This document shows, one piece after another, positions 34,419-44,200 of a stretch of DNA of 64,000 nt; the first letter of the stretch is position 1, and every line of letters begins with the position of its first letter. The notes below the pieces were generated by a model. The model had not been told where the DNA came from. It did no database searches and was given only the letters and a program-made list of their open reading frames with translations. The stretch is from an alpha proteobacterium SCGC AAA536-G10 (GTDB lineage: Bacteria; Pseudomonadota; Alphaproteobacteria; Puniceispirillales; Marisalimonadaceae): assembly GCA_000384615.1 (NCBI GenBank), contig ARQU01000009.1:25831-89830 (forward strand), given 5' to 3'. Both the position numbers and the translations under genes were made by a program.

Positions 34419-35153
34419 ATGATTGATTTGAAAGGTAAAACTGCCCTTTTAACTGCATCTGGTCAGGGCATTGGGAAAGCTACCGCTAGAGCATTCTCTG
34501 AGGCTGGTGCGTACGTTATTGCTACGGATATAAATCGTGAAACATTATCTTCTTTAGATAAGATTGTGGATGAAACCCATATACTTGATGTAACAGACAA
34601 TAATGCAGTTAAAAACTTAATCTGGTCAATCAAAGAACCTGATATACTATTTAACTGTGCTGGAATTGTCCATAATGGAACAATTTTAGAATCTACTGAT
34701 GATGACTGGGATTTTGCTTTTAAACTTAATGGCAAAGCAATGTATCACATGATTAAAGAAGTTATACCGATAATGATAAAAAAAGGAGGAGGATCGATTG
34801 TTAATATAGCTTCTGTTGCATCATCTCTAAAAGGTATTCCAAACCGTTTTATTTATAGTGCATCAAAAGCCGCTGTTTTAGGTTTAACTAAGTCTGTTGC
34901 TGCGGACTATATTACCCAAGGCATAAGATGCAATGCCATATGTCCTGGTACAATAAATAGTCCATCACTAGAGCAAAGATTATCCGATATGGGTGATTAT
35001 GAAAAAGCAAGGAAGGAATTTGTTGCCCGACAACCGATGGGAAGAATTGGAGAGGCAGAGGAAGTGGCAAACCTTGCAGTTTATTTAGCAAGTGATGCCT
35101 CCGCTTTTACAACCGGTCAATTTCACATTATAGATGGTGGAATATGTACTTAA
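34419..35153 (+). CDS. SDR oxidoreductase, 2-keto-3-deoxy-L-fuconate dehydrogenase-like
   Basis: A 244-residue SDR with LLTASGQGIGKATARAF, acidic NAD-specificity residue in VIATDINRE, NCAGIVHNG, catalytic NIASVASSLKG and YSASKAAVLGLTKSVAADY, and the C-terminal PMGRIGEAEEVANLAVYLASDAS. The shortened loop ILDVTDNNAVKNL and the overall pattern match the BDH2/DHRS6-like group that includes 2-keto-3-deoxy-L-fuconate and -rhamnonate dehydrogenases. These oxidise C4 of the 2-keto-3-deoxy acid, giving the 2,4-diketo acid that FAH-type hydrolases split. It starts nine bases after the UxaA-type gene and 51 bases before an LRA6-like hydrolase, exactly the expected order. Confidence 0.83.
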   Translation: MIDLKGKTALLTASGQGIGKATARAFSEAGAYVIATDINRETLSSLDKIVDETHILDVTDNNAVKNLIWSIKEPDILFNCAGIVHNGTILESTDDDWDFAFKLNGKAMYHMIKEVIPIMIKKGGGSIVNIASVASSLKGIPNRFIYSASKAAVLGLTKSVAADYITQGIRCNAICPGTINSPSLEQRLSDMGDYEKARKEFVARQPMGRIGEAEEVANLAVYLASDASAFTTGQFHIIDGGICT

Positions 35154-35204
35154 GAAAATGTCATATTAAGAAAAAGTATTAATTGTAAAAAGGAGGAGAA
35201 TAAA

Positions 35205-36047
35205 ATGAAATTGTTACGTCATGGAGCTTTTGGAAAAGAAAAACCAGGTATTCTTGATCAAAATGGTTCTATAAGGGATTTGTCTGAGCATTTACCAGAT
35301 ATTAATGGAGAAACTATAAGTGAAAATAGTTTAAAAAAAATTTCTTCAATAGATTTATCTTCTCTACCAATTGTATCTGATGATACGAGACTAGGTGCAT
35401 GTGTTGGTAATGTTGGCAAGTTTCTATGTATTGGATTAAATTATTCTGATCATGCAGCGGAAAGCGGCATGGCTGTTCCTAGTGAGCCTATCCTTTTTTC
35501 AAAAGCTACTTCTGCAATTGTCGGTCCAAATGATAATATTGAAATACCAAGAAATTCGGTTGAGACTGATTGGGAAGTAGAACTTGGCATAATTATTGGA
35601 AAAAAAGCCAAATATATAAATGAGAATGATGCGGATGATTATATCGCTGGCTACTGCCTAGTAAATGACGTCTCTGAAAGAGAGTTTCAATTAAAAAAAG
35701 AAGGTCAGTGGACTAAAGGAAAGTCATGCGACACTTTTGGACCTACAGGACCTTACTTAGTTACAAAAGATGAGATAGCTGACGTACAAAAATTAAAAAT
35801 GTATTTGGATGTTAATGGACAGAGAATGCAAGATGGTTCTACAAATACTATGATATTTTCAGCTAGATATATTGTATATTACTTATCTCAATTTATGAGC
35901 CTTAATCCCGGAGATATTATTGCTACTGGAACTCCTCCTGGGGTAGGAGGTGGAATGAAACCACCAGTATTTTTAAAAGCTGGGGATAAAATGAAGCTTG
36001 GAATTGAAGGTCTTGGTGAGCAAAACCAAGTTTGTATTCAAGGATAA
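35205..36047 (+). CDS. Fumarylacetoacetate hydrolase family protein, LRA6-like 2,4-diketo-3-deoxy acid hydrolase
   Basis: A 280-residue FAH-fold protein. Metal ligands occur in DWEVELGIIIGKKAK (E..E) and NDVSEREFQ (D); the catalytic region GLNYSDHAAESG carries the histidine, and IATGTPPGVGGGM closes the fold. Length and the N-terminus MKLLRHGAFGKEKPGILDQ match 2,4-didehydro-3-deoxy-L-rhamnonate/fuconate hydrolases, which cleave to pyruvate and L-lactate. A strong ribosome-binding site (AAGGAGGAG) precedes the ATG. It follows the KDF-dehydrogenase-like SDR, completing the last two steps of a non-phosphorylated deoxysugar-acid route. Acylpyruvate hydrolase is the alternative. Confidence 0.87.
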   Translation: MKLLRHGAFGKEKPGILDQNGSIRDLSEHLPDINGETISENSLKKISSIDLSSLPIVSDDTRLGACVGNVGKFLCIGLNYSDHAAESGMAVPSEPILFSKATSAIVGPNDNIEIPRNSVETDWEVELGIIIGKKAKYINENDADDYIAGYCLVNDVSEREFQLKKEGQWTKGKSCDTFGPTGPYLVTKDEIADVQKLKMYLDVNGQRMQDGSTNTMIFSARYIVYYLSQFMSLNPGDIIATGTPPGVGGGMKPPVFLKAGDKMKLGIEGLGEQNQVCIQG

Positions 36048-36056
36048 ATATAGTTA

Positions 36057-37070
36057 ATGAACAGATTAAGCAATAGAACTAAAGCTGCAATTATTTATGA
36101 AAAAGGTACACCAGACGTTTTTAAATGGGAAGAAGTTGAAGTTCCAAATCCAACTAACAAAGAAGTACGTTTAAAAAATACTGCTATAGGTGTGAATTAT
36201 ATTGATACCTATCACAGACGCGGTATGCCTCATCCCTGGCCAGTTCCAGAGCTGCCAATTGTTTTAGGAATTGAAGGAGTGAGTGTCGTAGAAGAATTAG
36301 GTGCTGATGTAAACGAGTTTTCAATCGGTGACAGAGTTGCCTACGCTCTTCCTCCACATGGCGCATACAGCGAAGAAAGAGTGTATCCCGTTGACAAATT
36401 AATAAAAGTGCCTGATTCATTATCTCATGTTTCTGATCAGGATCTTGCTGCATTAATGTTAAAAGGATTAACAGCTCAATTTCTTCTTAAAAGAACATAT
36501 TCCGTTAAATCACGAGATGTTATTTTAGTTCACGCTGCAGCCGGTGGAATGGGTCTTATATTATGTCAATGGGCTAAGTATCTAGGTGCTACGGTTATTG
36601 GAACTGTTAGTTCAGAACAGAAAGCAGAACAAGCAAAAAAAGCTGGAGCTGAACATGTTGTTATTCATTCTGAAGGAGATTTTGTTAAAAAGGTTCTAGA
36701 AGTTACAAATGGTGAAGGATGCCCAGTTGTATATGAATCAATAGGAAAGGATACCTTTAGAAGATCCATGGAATGCCTGCAACCCATGGGAATGCTTGCT
36801 GCATATGGTCATGCCTCAGGTGCTCCAGACCCAGTTGATGTTGTGGAATTGGGTACGAAAGGTTCACTTTTTCTAACCAGACCAGCTATAATGCATTATA
36901 TGGCTAAAAGAGAGGATTTAATATCGAGTGCGAATGATCTATTCAATGTAATTGAAAAAGGTGTCTTAAAATCAAATGTCAACCATACATACCCTTTGAG
37001 TGAGGTTGGTAAAGCTCATCGTGCAATAGAGAATAAAGAAACAACTGGAGCCACAGTATTAATTCCCTAA
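36057..37070 (+). CDS. NADPH:quinone oxidoreductase (QOR type)
   Basis: A 337-residue MDR protein with IGVNYIDTYHRRGMPHPWP, VLGIEGVSVVEELG, and the nucleotide-binding VHAAAGGMGLILCQWAKYLGA (AAxGGxG), all typical of E. coli QorA-like quinone oxidoreductases. No zinc ligands are present. The expected activity is one-electron or hydride reduction of quinones using NADPH; homologues also reduce enones. It starts nine bases after the FAH-type hydrolase and ends the UxaA-SDR-FAH-QOR operon. Why it belongs to a sugar-acid operon is not clear; it could recycle NADPH or act on a pathway by-product. Confidence 0.9.
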   Translation: MNRLSNRTKAAIIYEKGTPDVFKWEEVEVPNPTNKEVRLKNTAIGVNYIDTYHRRGMPHPWPVPELPIVLGIEGVSVVEELGADVNEFSIGDRVAYALPPHGAYSEERVYPVDKLIKVPDSLSHVSDQDLAALMLKGLTAQFLLKRTYSVKSRDVILVHAAAGGMGLILCQWAKYLGATVIGTVSSEQKAEQAKKAGAEHVVIHSEGDFVKKVLEVTNGEGCPVVYESIGKDTFRRSMECLQPMGMLAAYGHASGAPDPVDVVELGTKGSLFLTRPAIMHYMAKREDLISSANDLFNVIEKGVLKSNVNHTYPLSEVGKAHRAIENKETTGATVLIP

Positions 37071-37104
37071 ATATTTTTTAATAAATCAATGTGCGTACAA
37101 TAAC

Positions 37105-37665
37105 TTAATTTTGGACTTGAACAATACATGGAGTTTCAGTTTTGGTTTTGATATCAAATATAGATCTTCCAGTGTGGTTTAAATGCATGCCATAAGTGTG
37201 TATAGAAAGTGCTACTTCTTTTCCATTATTCCACACACTATGTATATCTTCTGGTAGGCAACAAGTGGCATTTCCCGGAAAAATTGTTTCTTCATTAGTT
37301 TTTATTAAATCGGCAAATCCATCTTTAGATCCATCATCTAATCTTTTATAATTAGTTTCATGTTCTTGACCTTGAATTCCTGCAACTACTGCCCAAGTTT
37401 TATGATTATGCGGAGCAAGACCTTTTCCTGGTGCCCATGCAATAACAAAAACAGCTAATTTATGATCATCTTCTTCATGCAGAAGATGTAGTCCAAAACC
37501 TTGCTCTTCATTTACATTATAATACTCAGGTTTAATCCAGCTTTTATCTTCAGCAAGACGAAGAGCTAATGGCTTTATTCGTTCTGTTATAGACTTTTCG
37601 GCAACTTCTTCGTTAACTACCTTACGTATATCCCTAACATAATTTTCAACTGAGTAATTGTTCAT
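37105..37665 (-). CDS. Cupin-fold thiol dioxygenase-like protein
   Basis: A 186-residue cupin resembling the cysteine dioxygenase / 3-mercaptopropionate dioxygenase superfamily: WAPGKGLAPHNHKTWAVVAGIQGQE supplies the HxH and acidic ligands, and CCLPEDIHSVWNNG supplies the third histidine of the iron site. SIHTYGMHLNHTGRSIF follows as in CDO-like proteins, which have a conserved tyrosine/histidine network there. The usual function is oxidation of a small thiol to the sulfinate. It is 9 bases downstream of an AMP-forming acyl-CoA synthetase on the same strand and convergent with the QOR gene. Thiol substrate and metal are inferred from family. Confidence 0.72.
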   Translation of the reverse strand: MNNYSVENYVRDIRKVVNEEVAEKSITERIKPLALRLAEDKSWIKPEYYNVNEEQGFGLHLLHEEDDHKLAVFVIAWAPGKGLAPHNHKTWAVVAGIQGQEHETNYKRLDDGSKDGFADLIKTNEETIFPGNATCCLPEDIHSVWNNGKEVALSIHTYGMHLNHTGRSIFDIKTKTETPCIVQVQN

Positions 37666-37674
37666 ATTTTTTCC

Positions 37675-39312
37675 TTATTTATTTTCAAGTTCACGTAATT
37701 CAACTCTTCTAATCTTACCAGATATAGTTTTAGGTAAAGAATCAACAAATTCAACTTTTCTTGGGTACTTATATGGGGCGGTTAAATTTTTGCAAAAATC
37801 TTGAATTTCTCTAATTAATTCATTTGATCCTTTGTAACCTTCTACTAGAACAATATATGCTTTTACTAGTTGACCCCTCGTCTCATCAGGAACTCCAACC
37901 ACAGCACTTTCTGCAATCAAATCATGCTCTAATAAAGCACTTTCGACTTCAAAGGGACTAATTCTATAACCTGCTGATGAAATTAAATCATCCGATCTAC
38001 CAACGAACCACAAGTAGCCATCCTTATCTCGAGACGCAGTGTCACCTGTGTAATACCAACCATGTCGAAAAGAATCTTTTACAATAACTTTATTTTGTAA
38101 GTACCCATGAAATAAACCCGGAGGCCATTTTTTTTCTGTACAAATAGCAATATGGCCAACTTCACCATCTGGTAAGATTTTACCATTATCATCAACAACG
38201 TTTATATCAAAACCTGGAACGGGTTTACCCATTGATCCAAAACGTGTCTCTACGCCAGGGAAATTTCCTACAATGTTAATTGTTTCAGTTTGGCCATAAC
38301 CATCTGCGATAACTGTTCCTGTATTTTCAGACCAATATCTTATCACCTCTGGATTAAGAGGTTCACCAGCACCAAGACATCTCCTTAATGATTTGAGATT
38401 AAATTGTTTGAGGTCTTGCTGAACGAACAACCTGTATACAGTTGGAGGCGCGCAAAAAGTAGTTACTTTATACTCAGAAATTGCTTTAAGATGTTCCACT
38501 GGATCCATTTCAGGAGTATCATACAAAACAGTTGTGCAACCAATCATCATTTGAGGAAAAAGTATGCCCCAAGCAGCTTTTGCCCATCCTGTATCAGTCA
38601 AAGTCCAATGTATATCGTCTTCTTTAAGATCCATCCAAAAAAGTGCCGTTGCAGCATGTGCATATGCATAACCAAAATCTCTTGGAACCATTTTTGGTAA
38701 TGCTGTTGTGCCTGAAGTAAAATATATCATCATAGTTTCATTAGATGTAAAAGGCTCTAAATCTTCTATATTCAAATTAGTATCTTGTTTATCACAAAGC
38801 TCTTTAAAAGATAACCAATTATCTGGTGCATCTCCAGTGACAATCAAGTGTTTAAGAGTTGGGCATTCATTAATTATTTGGCTCACCTTCTCAACATGCA
38901 TTGGCGAAACAATAACAGCCTTAGCTTCAGATTCATTAACACGATAGGCTATATCTTTAGCGGTTAGCAAATTAGTTCCAGGCATAGAGATTACACCAAC
39001 TTTCATACATCCAAAAAGTACTTTATGCCAATCAGGGTTTCTGCCAATAATAACACAAGCAGCATCACCTCGTTTCAAGCCAAGTGATAAAAGAGCCTTT
39101 CCAAATTGCGATGAAGCTTTTGATAGTTCTGAATATGTTACAGACGTTTTATATCCTGTGACTGTGTCGATAGCCAATAAAGCTACTTTATCAGCTTGTT
39201 GAGCTCGTACATCCAAGATATCATATGCAAAGTTAAAAAATTTCGGAATATCAAGTGAGAAAGACTTACTTGCAATTTCATAATTTCTTTCAATATTGTC
39301 AAAAGTAATCAT
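37675..39312 (-). CDS. AMP-forming acyl-CoA synthetase
   Basis: The track start (39342) adds ten residues; the ATG at 39312 (MITFDNIERNYEIAS) follows GAGG at good spacing, giving 545 residues. It is an ANL-family adenylating enzyme: P-loop IYFTSGTTALPKMV, DGYGQTET, HGWYYTGDTASRDKDGYLWFVGRSDDLI, SSAGYRISPFEVE, and the C-terminal catalytic lysine in LPKTISGKIRR. The WFVGRSDD and the TDTGWAKAAW segment resemble the medium-chain/acetyl-CoA synthetase-like (ACSM) subfamily. It forms acyl-CoA from a carboxylic acid, ATP and CoA. It shares a transcript with the thiol dioxygenase-like cupin. Substrate is unknown; a 2-4 carbon or branched acid is likely. Confidence 0.88.
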   Translation of the reverse strand: MITFDNIERNYEIASKSFSLDIPKFFNFAYDILDVRAQQADKVALLAIDTVTGYKTSVTYSELSKASSQFGKALLSLGLKRGDAACVIIGRNPDWHKVLFGCMKVGVISMPGTNLLTAKDIAYRVNESEAKAVIVSPMHVEKVSQIINECPTLKHLIVTGDAPDNWLSFKELCDKQDTNLNIEDLEPFTSNETMMIYFTSGTTALPKMVPRDFGYAYAHAATALFWMDLKEDDIHWTLTDTGWAKAAWGILFPQMMIGCTTVLYDTPEMDPVEHLKAISEYKVTTFCAPPTVYRLFVQQDLKQFNLKSLRRCLGAGEPLNPEVIRYWSENTGTVIADGYGQTETINIVGNFPGVETRFGSMGKPVPGFDINVVDDNGKILPDGEVGHIAICTEKKWPPGLFHGYLQNKVIVKDSFRHGWYYTGDTASRDKDGYLWFVGRSDDLISSAGYRISPFEVESALLEHDLIAESAVVGVPDETRGQLVKAYIVLVEGYKGSNELIREIQDFCKNLTAPYKYPRKVEFVDSLPKTISGKIRRVELRELENK

Positions 39313-39494
39313 TTTAAACCTCAGCTCTCTCAAAGTAGTCAATAAGTTTGTAAATGAACTATGTTTAATAAAAATAAAGCTTAACTTATTAAAAAAGATT
39401 ATAAATTATTAATTATATTTTAATCAAGATTTTTGATCTAATGTAAATAATAAACTTATTACTACAAATATTTATTAAATTATAAGTATAAAAT

Positions 39495-40115
39495 TTAATT
39501 ACCTAATCGAGAAGCGGACAATGCTCTTCTTGTAATTTCTTTATAATTATGAGCTTCTGAGGGAACTATCCAACTTCCTCCTACACATATTACATTTTTT
39601 TGACTTATCCATTGAGAAGCATTTTCCTCGTTTATTCCACCAGTAGGACAAAATAATATACCTGGGAAAGGACCATTTAACGATTTTAAATAATTTATAC
39701 CACCAGCTGCTTGGGCTGGAAAAAATTTAAACGACTTATATCCTAAATCGAGTAATTTCATTATATCACTTGAATTAGAAACTCCAGGAAGAAATGGATA
39801 ATCCATTTCAATCGCTTTTTTTGCTAACTCATTTGTTGTGCCCGGGCTTACCGCAAAGGAAGCCCCTGCATCTTTTACCGATTGTAAATCACTTTCATTT
39901 AAAACAGTACCCGCTCCTACTTGAAGACTAGAAAACTTTTTAGATACAACTTCTATAACCTGCAGAGCACAATCAGTTCTTAATGTAATTTCAACTGTTT
40001 TAAGATTACCTTTTATTAATGCTTCAAATAAATAATCTATATTTTCAACCTTGTTAATAGTTAATACAGGCATAACTGGTGACATTGAAAGAATAGATTT
40101 TATAGAATGATGCAT
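39495..40115 (-). CDS. eda: 2-dehydro-3-deoxy-phosphogluconate (KDPG) aldolase
   Basis: A 206-residue class I aldolase. Catalytic glutamate in KTVEITLRTDCAL, the phosphate-binding GAGTVLN and PTGGINEEN, and the Schiff-base lysine in SFKFFPAQAAGG are all present; FVSPGTT appears as FAVSPGTTNEL. It cleaves KDPG to pyruvate and glyceraldehyde 3-phosphate, completing both the Entner-Doudoroff path (edd at 61617) and KDG catabolism (kdgK-like gene at 27754). It is monocistronic, divergent from the DenD-like gene across a 95-base spacer with an inverted repeat, and is distant from edd, which is less usual. Confidence 0.93.
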   Translation of the reverse strand: MHHSIKSILSMSPVMPVLTINKVENIDYLFEALIKGNLKTVEITLRTDCALQVIEVVSKKFSSLQVGAGTVLNESDLQSVKDAGASFAVSPGTTNELAKKAIEMDYPFLPGVSNSSDIMKLLDLGYKSFKFFPAQAAGGINYLKSLNGPFPGILFCPTGGINEENASQWISQKNVICVGGSWIVPSEAHNYKEITRRALSASRLGN

Positions 40116-40148
40116 ATGTTTTTTAAAAATATGTTTTTTTATTTTAAG

Positions 40149-40175
40149 TTTGTATTAAATATGTTGTTATACAAA
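40149..40175. promoter_or_regulatory. Inverted repeat in the eda/denD divergent spacer
   Basis: Arms TTTGTAT (40149-40155) and ATACAAA (40169-40175) are separated by 13 bases, placing half-site centres about two helical turns apart. TTGTAT/ATACAA words resemble operators of FCD-type GntR regulators. It sits between two divergent sugar-acid genes, where a shared operator would be expected. No regulator gene is adjacent, so the assignment is tentative. Confidence 0.35.
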
Positions 40176-40210
40176 AATCTTCAACAATTAATTAAATATA
40201 AGGTGCTTTT

Positions 40211-41182
40211 ATGAAAATTTTGATAATGGGTGGAGCTGGCATGATTGGGCAAAAGTTGCTTAATCTTATTCTTAATAAAGGAGAATTAAGAGGTCAGAAA
40301 ATAAGTGAAATCACATTATTTGATATTATAGACGCACCTTACCCAAAAAACACCTCAACTTCTATTATAACAAAAACAGGAGACATATCTGATCCTAAAG
40401 TAAGTAATGTTCTCGTTTCGTCTGAACCAGACATTATTTTTCATCTGGCAGCCATAGTTTCAGGACAGGCTGAACAGGAATTTGATTTAGGCTGGAATAT
40501 CAATGCTAGGGGAAGTTGGGGATTATTTGATGCAGTAAGACACAGAGGTGAAGGTTATTGTCCTAGAGTTGTCTTTACAAGTTCAATTGCTGTTTTTGGA
40601 GCACCATTTCCAGATCAAATACCTGACAATTTTTTTACTACTCCCCTTACTTCTTATGGAGCTCAAAAAGCAATTTCTGAGCTTTTACTTGCTGATTATT
40701 CCAGAAAAGGAATGATTGACGGTATTTCAATAAGACTTCCAACCATATGTGTAAGACCAGGAAAACCTAATTTAGCTGCATCTGGCTTCTTCTCTGGTAT
40801 TATTAGAGAACCCTTAAATGGAAAAGAAGCTATTTTACCAGTGAGTAAAGATGTAAGACATTGGCATGCTACACCTCGATCAGCTGCAGGTTTTTTAGTT
40901 CATGCAGCAGAAATAGATACCGTAAATTTAAACAATAGAATCACACTAAATATGCCAGGCTTATCCGTAACTGTTCAAGAACAAATTGAGGCCTTAGAGA
41001 GAGTTGCCGGCAGCGATGTAGTAAAATTAATTAAACACCAATCAGATCCTATCATAGAAAAAATAGTAAGTGGGTGGGCAAGAGATTTTGAAACTAAAAG
41101 ATCTATTGATTTAGGTTTCAAAGCTGAAAGTAATTTTGATGAGATAATTAAAATCTACATTGAAGACGATTTAGAAAAATAA
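40211..41182 (+). CDS. NAD-dependent epimerase/dehydratase family protein, D-erythronate dehydrogenase (DenD)-like
   Basis: A 323-residue extended SDR with MKILIMGGAGMIGQKLL, a Ser/Thr region VVFTSSIAVFGAPFP, and the catalytic YxxxK in TSYGAQKAIS. Conserved segments HLAAIVSGQAEQEFDLGWNIN, ISIRLPTICVRPGKPNLAASGFFS and DVRHWHATPRSAA match the DenD family, which oxidises D-erythronate to 2-oxo-tetronate with NAD. The OtnI/OtnC-like genes at 21033-22458 would take this product further. The ATG follows AAGGTG. It is 36 bases upstream of the fused 5-oxoprolinase gene, with which it may share a transcript although no functional link is apparent. Confidence 0.82.
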   Translation: MKILIMGGAGMIGQKLLNLILNKGELRGQKISEITLFDIIDAPYPKNTSTSIITKTGDISDPKVSNVLVSSEPDIIFHLAAIVSGQAEQEFDLGWNINARGSWGLFDAVRHRGEGYCPRVVFTSSIAVFGAPFPDQIPDNFFTTPLTSYGAQKAISELLLADYSRKGMIDGISIRLPTICVRPGKPNLAASGFFSGIIREPLNGKEAILPVSKDVRHWHATPRSAAGFLVHAAEIDTVNLNNRITLNMPGLSVTVQEQIEALERVAGSDVVKLIKHQSDPIIEKIVSGWARDFETKRSIDLGFKAESNFDEIIKIYIEDDLEK

Positions 41183-41218
41183 ACTTAAACTTATCAATTA
41201 CATAATGGTGATAAAATA

Positions 41219-44200
41219 ATGTGGCAATTCTGGATTGATAGAGGTGGAACTTTTACTGATATTGTAGCTAGAAAACCTGACGGAACAATTCTAATTGACA
41301 AACTTTTATCTGAAAATGTGTCAATGTATAAAGATGCAGCGATAGCAGGTATAAAAAGAATTCTTAACTTAAAAAATGAAGATAAAATTCCCACTGATAA
41401 AATAGCTTCTGTAAAAATGGGTACTACAGTTGCAACAAACGCCTTACTAGAAAGAAAAGGAGATAGAACACTTCTATTAATAACTAAGGGTTTTGGGGAT
41501 TTATTAAGAATAGGTTATCAAAATAGACCTCTATTATTTGACCTAAATATTCAACTACCAGAATTGTTATATGATAGAGTGGTTGAAGTATCTGAAAGGT
41601 TGGATGCACAGGGTAATATAGTTAAAAAACTTGACGAAAATCAAGTCAAGATAGCTCTAAAAAAAGCAAAAAATGATGGTATAAATAGCGTTGCAATAGC
41701 ATTTATGCACTCTTATATAAATCCTGATCATGAAAATATCATTGCTAAAATTGCTGAAAACGAAAATTTTGATCAAATTTCAGTTAGTCATAAAGTATCT
41801 CCTTTAATTAAATTAGTTGGTAGAGGAGATACTACCGTAGTCGATGCTTACCTATCTCCAATACTTCGTAGATACGTCAATCAAGTTTCTGAAGAACTTG
41901 AAGAAGACAAATCCACAAAGTTGATGTTCATGCAATCAAATGGTGGATTAACCGATGCAAATCTATTTCAAGGTAAAGATGCTCTTTTATCTGGTCCAGC
42001 TGGAGGTGTGGTCAGTATGGTGCAAACTGGAAAACAAGCGGGATATGAAAAATTAATTGGATTTGATATGGGTGGCACTTCCACAGATGTTTGTCATTTT
42101 GCAGGAGAATATGAACGATCATTTGAAACTGAGTTAGCCGGTGTAAGAATTAGAGCACCTATGATGCAAATTAATACAGTAGCAGCTGGAGGTGGTTCAA
42201 TACTTTCATTTAAGGATGGTCGATTTCAGGTTGGACCTGAAAGCGCAGGAGCGATACCAGGGCCGGCTTCATACGGAAAAGATGGGCCATTGACTGTAAC
42301 AGATTGTAATGTTTTACTTGGAAAACTTCATCCTGAACATTTTCCTAATGTGTTTGGGAAAACTGGTGATAAACCTCTTAATGTTGAAATTGTAAAAACA
42401 AAATTTATAGCATTAGCCAAAGAAATTTCTGCTCAAACAAAAAAGCCAGAAATGGATATTATTTTCATGGCTGAAGGTTTTTTAAAAATTGCTGTCGAAA
42501 ATATGGCTAACGCCATAAAAAAAATATCTATTCAAAAAGGTTATGACGTAACAAACTATACAATGAATTGTTTTGGTGGTGCAGGCGGTCAACATGCGTG
42601 CCATGTTGCGGATTCTCTTGGAATTTCAAAAGTTTTAATTCATCCATACGCGGGTGTTTTATCTGCCTATGGAATGGGACTAGCCGAAATTAGAAGTATT
42701 AGAGAGGGTCATCTAGAACAAAATATTGAAGAAATTGAAAATGCTAAAACTTTAATAAATAAATTATCATTAAAAGCGAAAGAAGATTTAAGTAGACAAG
42801 GTATTGAAAACTCTTCGATAAAATTAGTTAAACTTGCTTTTCTACATTATCAAGGTTCTCATCAAAACCTAGAAATTAATTTTGATACTGTTGAAAAAAT
42901 GAGAGAAGCTTTTGAACAAGAACATAAAAAAAGATTTGGATTTTTTGTTGATGGCAGAACAATTTTTGTTGAAATGCTTACGGTTGAAGCCATAGGTAAA
43001 ACCACGGACAATAACAAATTTTTAAATGTTTCCTCACAATCAAAAGTAGCTGCTCCAATATCTCACAAAACAATGTATGTTGATAACAATAAAAACAGTG
43101 TTCCTATTTATAAGAGATCAGACTTAAAAATTGAACAAAAAGTAATTGGTCCTGCTATCATATCTGAAGCAACTGGTACAAATGTAATTGAAAGAGGTTG
43201 GTTAGGATCATTAGATAAATATTATAATTTAATACTCAGTAGAGCTGAAGAAAAAAAGTCAGATAAAGGATTAGGCACCTCTGTTGATGTAGTAATGTTA
43301 GAGGTATTCAACAACCTTTTTATGAATATTGCTGAGCAGATGGGAGCTACATTAGCCAACACAGCATATTCCGTAAACATCAAAGAAAGATTAGATTTTT
43401 CTTGTGCTCTTTTTGACAACTCCGGCGCACTAGTAGCTAATGCTCCTCACGTGCCTGTTCATCTTGGCTCCATGTCTGAAGCTATTAGAACAGTAATAAA
43501 ATTAAATAAAAATGATATATTTCCAGGAGATGTTTTTGTTCTAAATGCTCCTTTTAATGGCGGAACGCATCTTCCTGACGTTACAGTTATTACTCCAGTT
43601 TTTGATAATGATGGAAAACAAATTACATTCTTTGTAGCTTCACGCGGACACCATGCGGACATAGGAGGTAAAACACCGGGTTCAGGTCCTCCCGACTCCA
43701 AACATATTGATGAAGAAGGTGTTTTGATAGATAATTTTAAAATGTTTGATAAAGGTGTATTTCGTGAGAGTGAAATAAGAAAAATTTTATCATCTGGAAG
43801 ATATCCTTGTAGAAATATAGAACATAATATGGCTGATCTTGCAGCTCAAGTGGCTGCAAATAATACTGGTATAGTTGAAATTAATTCAATGATTGAGCAG
43901 TTTGGTATTGAAACTGTTCATTCTTACATGAACCATGTTCAAGATAATGCTGAGGAATGTATAAGAAATGCAATTGTAAATTTAAGAGAAGGTAAATATG
44001 AGTACGAATTAGATAATGGAGAATTTATTAGAGTAAAAATTACAATCGATAAAATTAAACGCGAAGCCACTATTGACTTCACAGGCACTGCTCCGAAAAA
44101 CCCTTTCAATTATAATGCTCCAATGGCAGTATGTCATGCTGTTATATTATACGTTTTTAGAACTTTAGTAGGTAGCAATATTCCTTTAAACGAGGGTTGC

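Noticed and set aside
36184-36453. Minus-strand 89-residue ORF
   Set aside because: Antisense shadow of the QOR gene; Gln/His/Arg-rich composition typical of reversed coding DNA.
39343-39494. Spacer between the acyl-CoA synthetase and eda searched for RNA genes or operators
   Set aside because: AT-rich with only five-base inverted repeats (ATCAA/TTGAT); nothing supportable.
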